From Chara braunii (Eukaryota > Streptophyta > Charophyceae > Charales > Characeae), in contig BFEA01000001.1 in assembly GCA_003427395.1 (NCBI GenBank), positions 2,080,705-2,120,583 on the forward strand: a stretch of 39,879 nt of DNA, given 5' to 3'. Each line of letters starts with the position of its first letter. Positions within the stretch are counted from its first letter, which is position 1. The notes beneath the pieces are model-generated. The model did not search any database, was not told the DNA's origin, and was given only the letters and a program-made list of their open reading frames with translations. The translations under genes and the position numbers were made by a program. This document shows positions 39,811 to 39,879 of this stretch, in pieces.

Positions 39811-39879
39811 CGTCGGTGCCTTGGTGACAGGTAATCGGCACCCTTTTTCGCAGCGCAGCTATGGAGGACTTCCTTCTCC

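Overview
The window is eukaryotic, repeat-dominated genomic DNA. It has GT-AG splice signals, long microsatellites, polyA/T tracts, TATA boxes and several decayed Ty3/gypsy LTR retrotransposons. It holds no intact long host gene. From memory of their style, the gag proteins (an N-terminus beginning MVDTRT followed by a long charged coiled coil) and the chromodomain-like integrase tails suggest a TE-rich streptophyte alga, most likely Chara-like. This is an inference and no database was searched.

Layout from left to right. 27-4170 (+) is a Ty3/gypsy pol remnant (element 1), with protease, RT, RNase H, an odd Cys-rich insert and integrase. 4171-8430 is low-coding sequence with TATA-like sites, a 220-bp and a 115-bp tandem duplication, a foldback element with a decayed hammerhead-like core, and a minus-strand tRNA-derived SINE with a 26-nt tail. 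8431-9369 (+) is an unrecognised acidic protein with a possible promoter. 12669-17073 (+) is a second gypsy copy (element 2), internally deleted and frameshifted, ending in a polypurine tract and a presumed LTR start. 18572-18766 (+) looks like the last exon of a host gene. 19793-19914 is an extreme G-run tract. 19907-20790 (+) is a broken gene with a Josephin-like cysteine-protease domain, and it abuts a third LTR element on the minus strand (element A, 20791-25566) that has gag, protease, a near-canonical tRNA-iMet primer-binding site and a 1.36-kb LTR.

25605-27110 is a two-unit ~0.75-kb tandem repeat rich in CGTACG and TTCGGG palindromes. 27127-28156 is a 1.03-kb unit bounded by ~107-bp direct repeats that each begin with a hammerhead ribozyme core, so it resembles a retrozyme or Penelope-type terminal repeat. 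28803-31280 holds two more copies of the element A LTR placed back to back as a 2.5-kb inverted repeat. A 102-bp coiled-coil exon follows at 31497-31598, preceded by a four-copy 24-bp repeat in the intron. 33062-38738 (-) is the most complete retrotransposon (element 3). It runs gag, CCHC knuckle, protease, RT, RNase H, integrase and chromodomain-like tail, and is broken only by scattered stops and frameshifts. Upstream of it is a putative promoter with eight TTGAC cores and a TATA box.

The window therefore records layered retrotransposon insertions, probably in and around large introns or intergenic DNA of host genes visible only as isolated exons.
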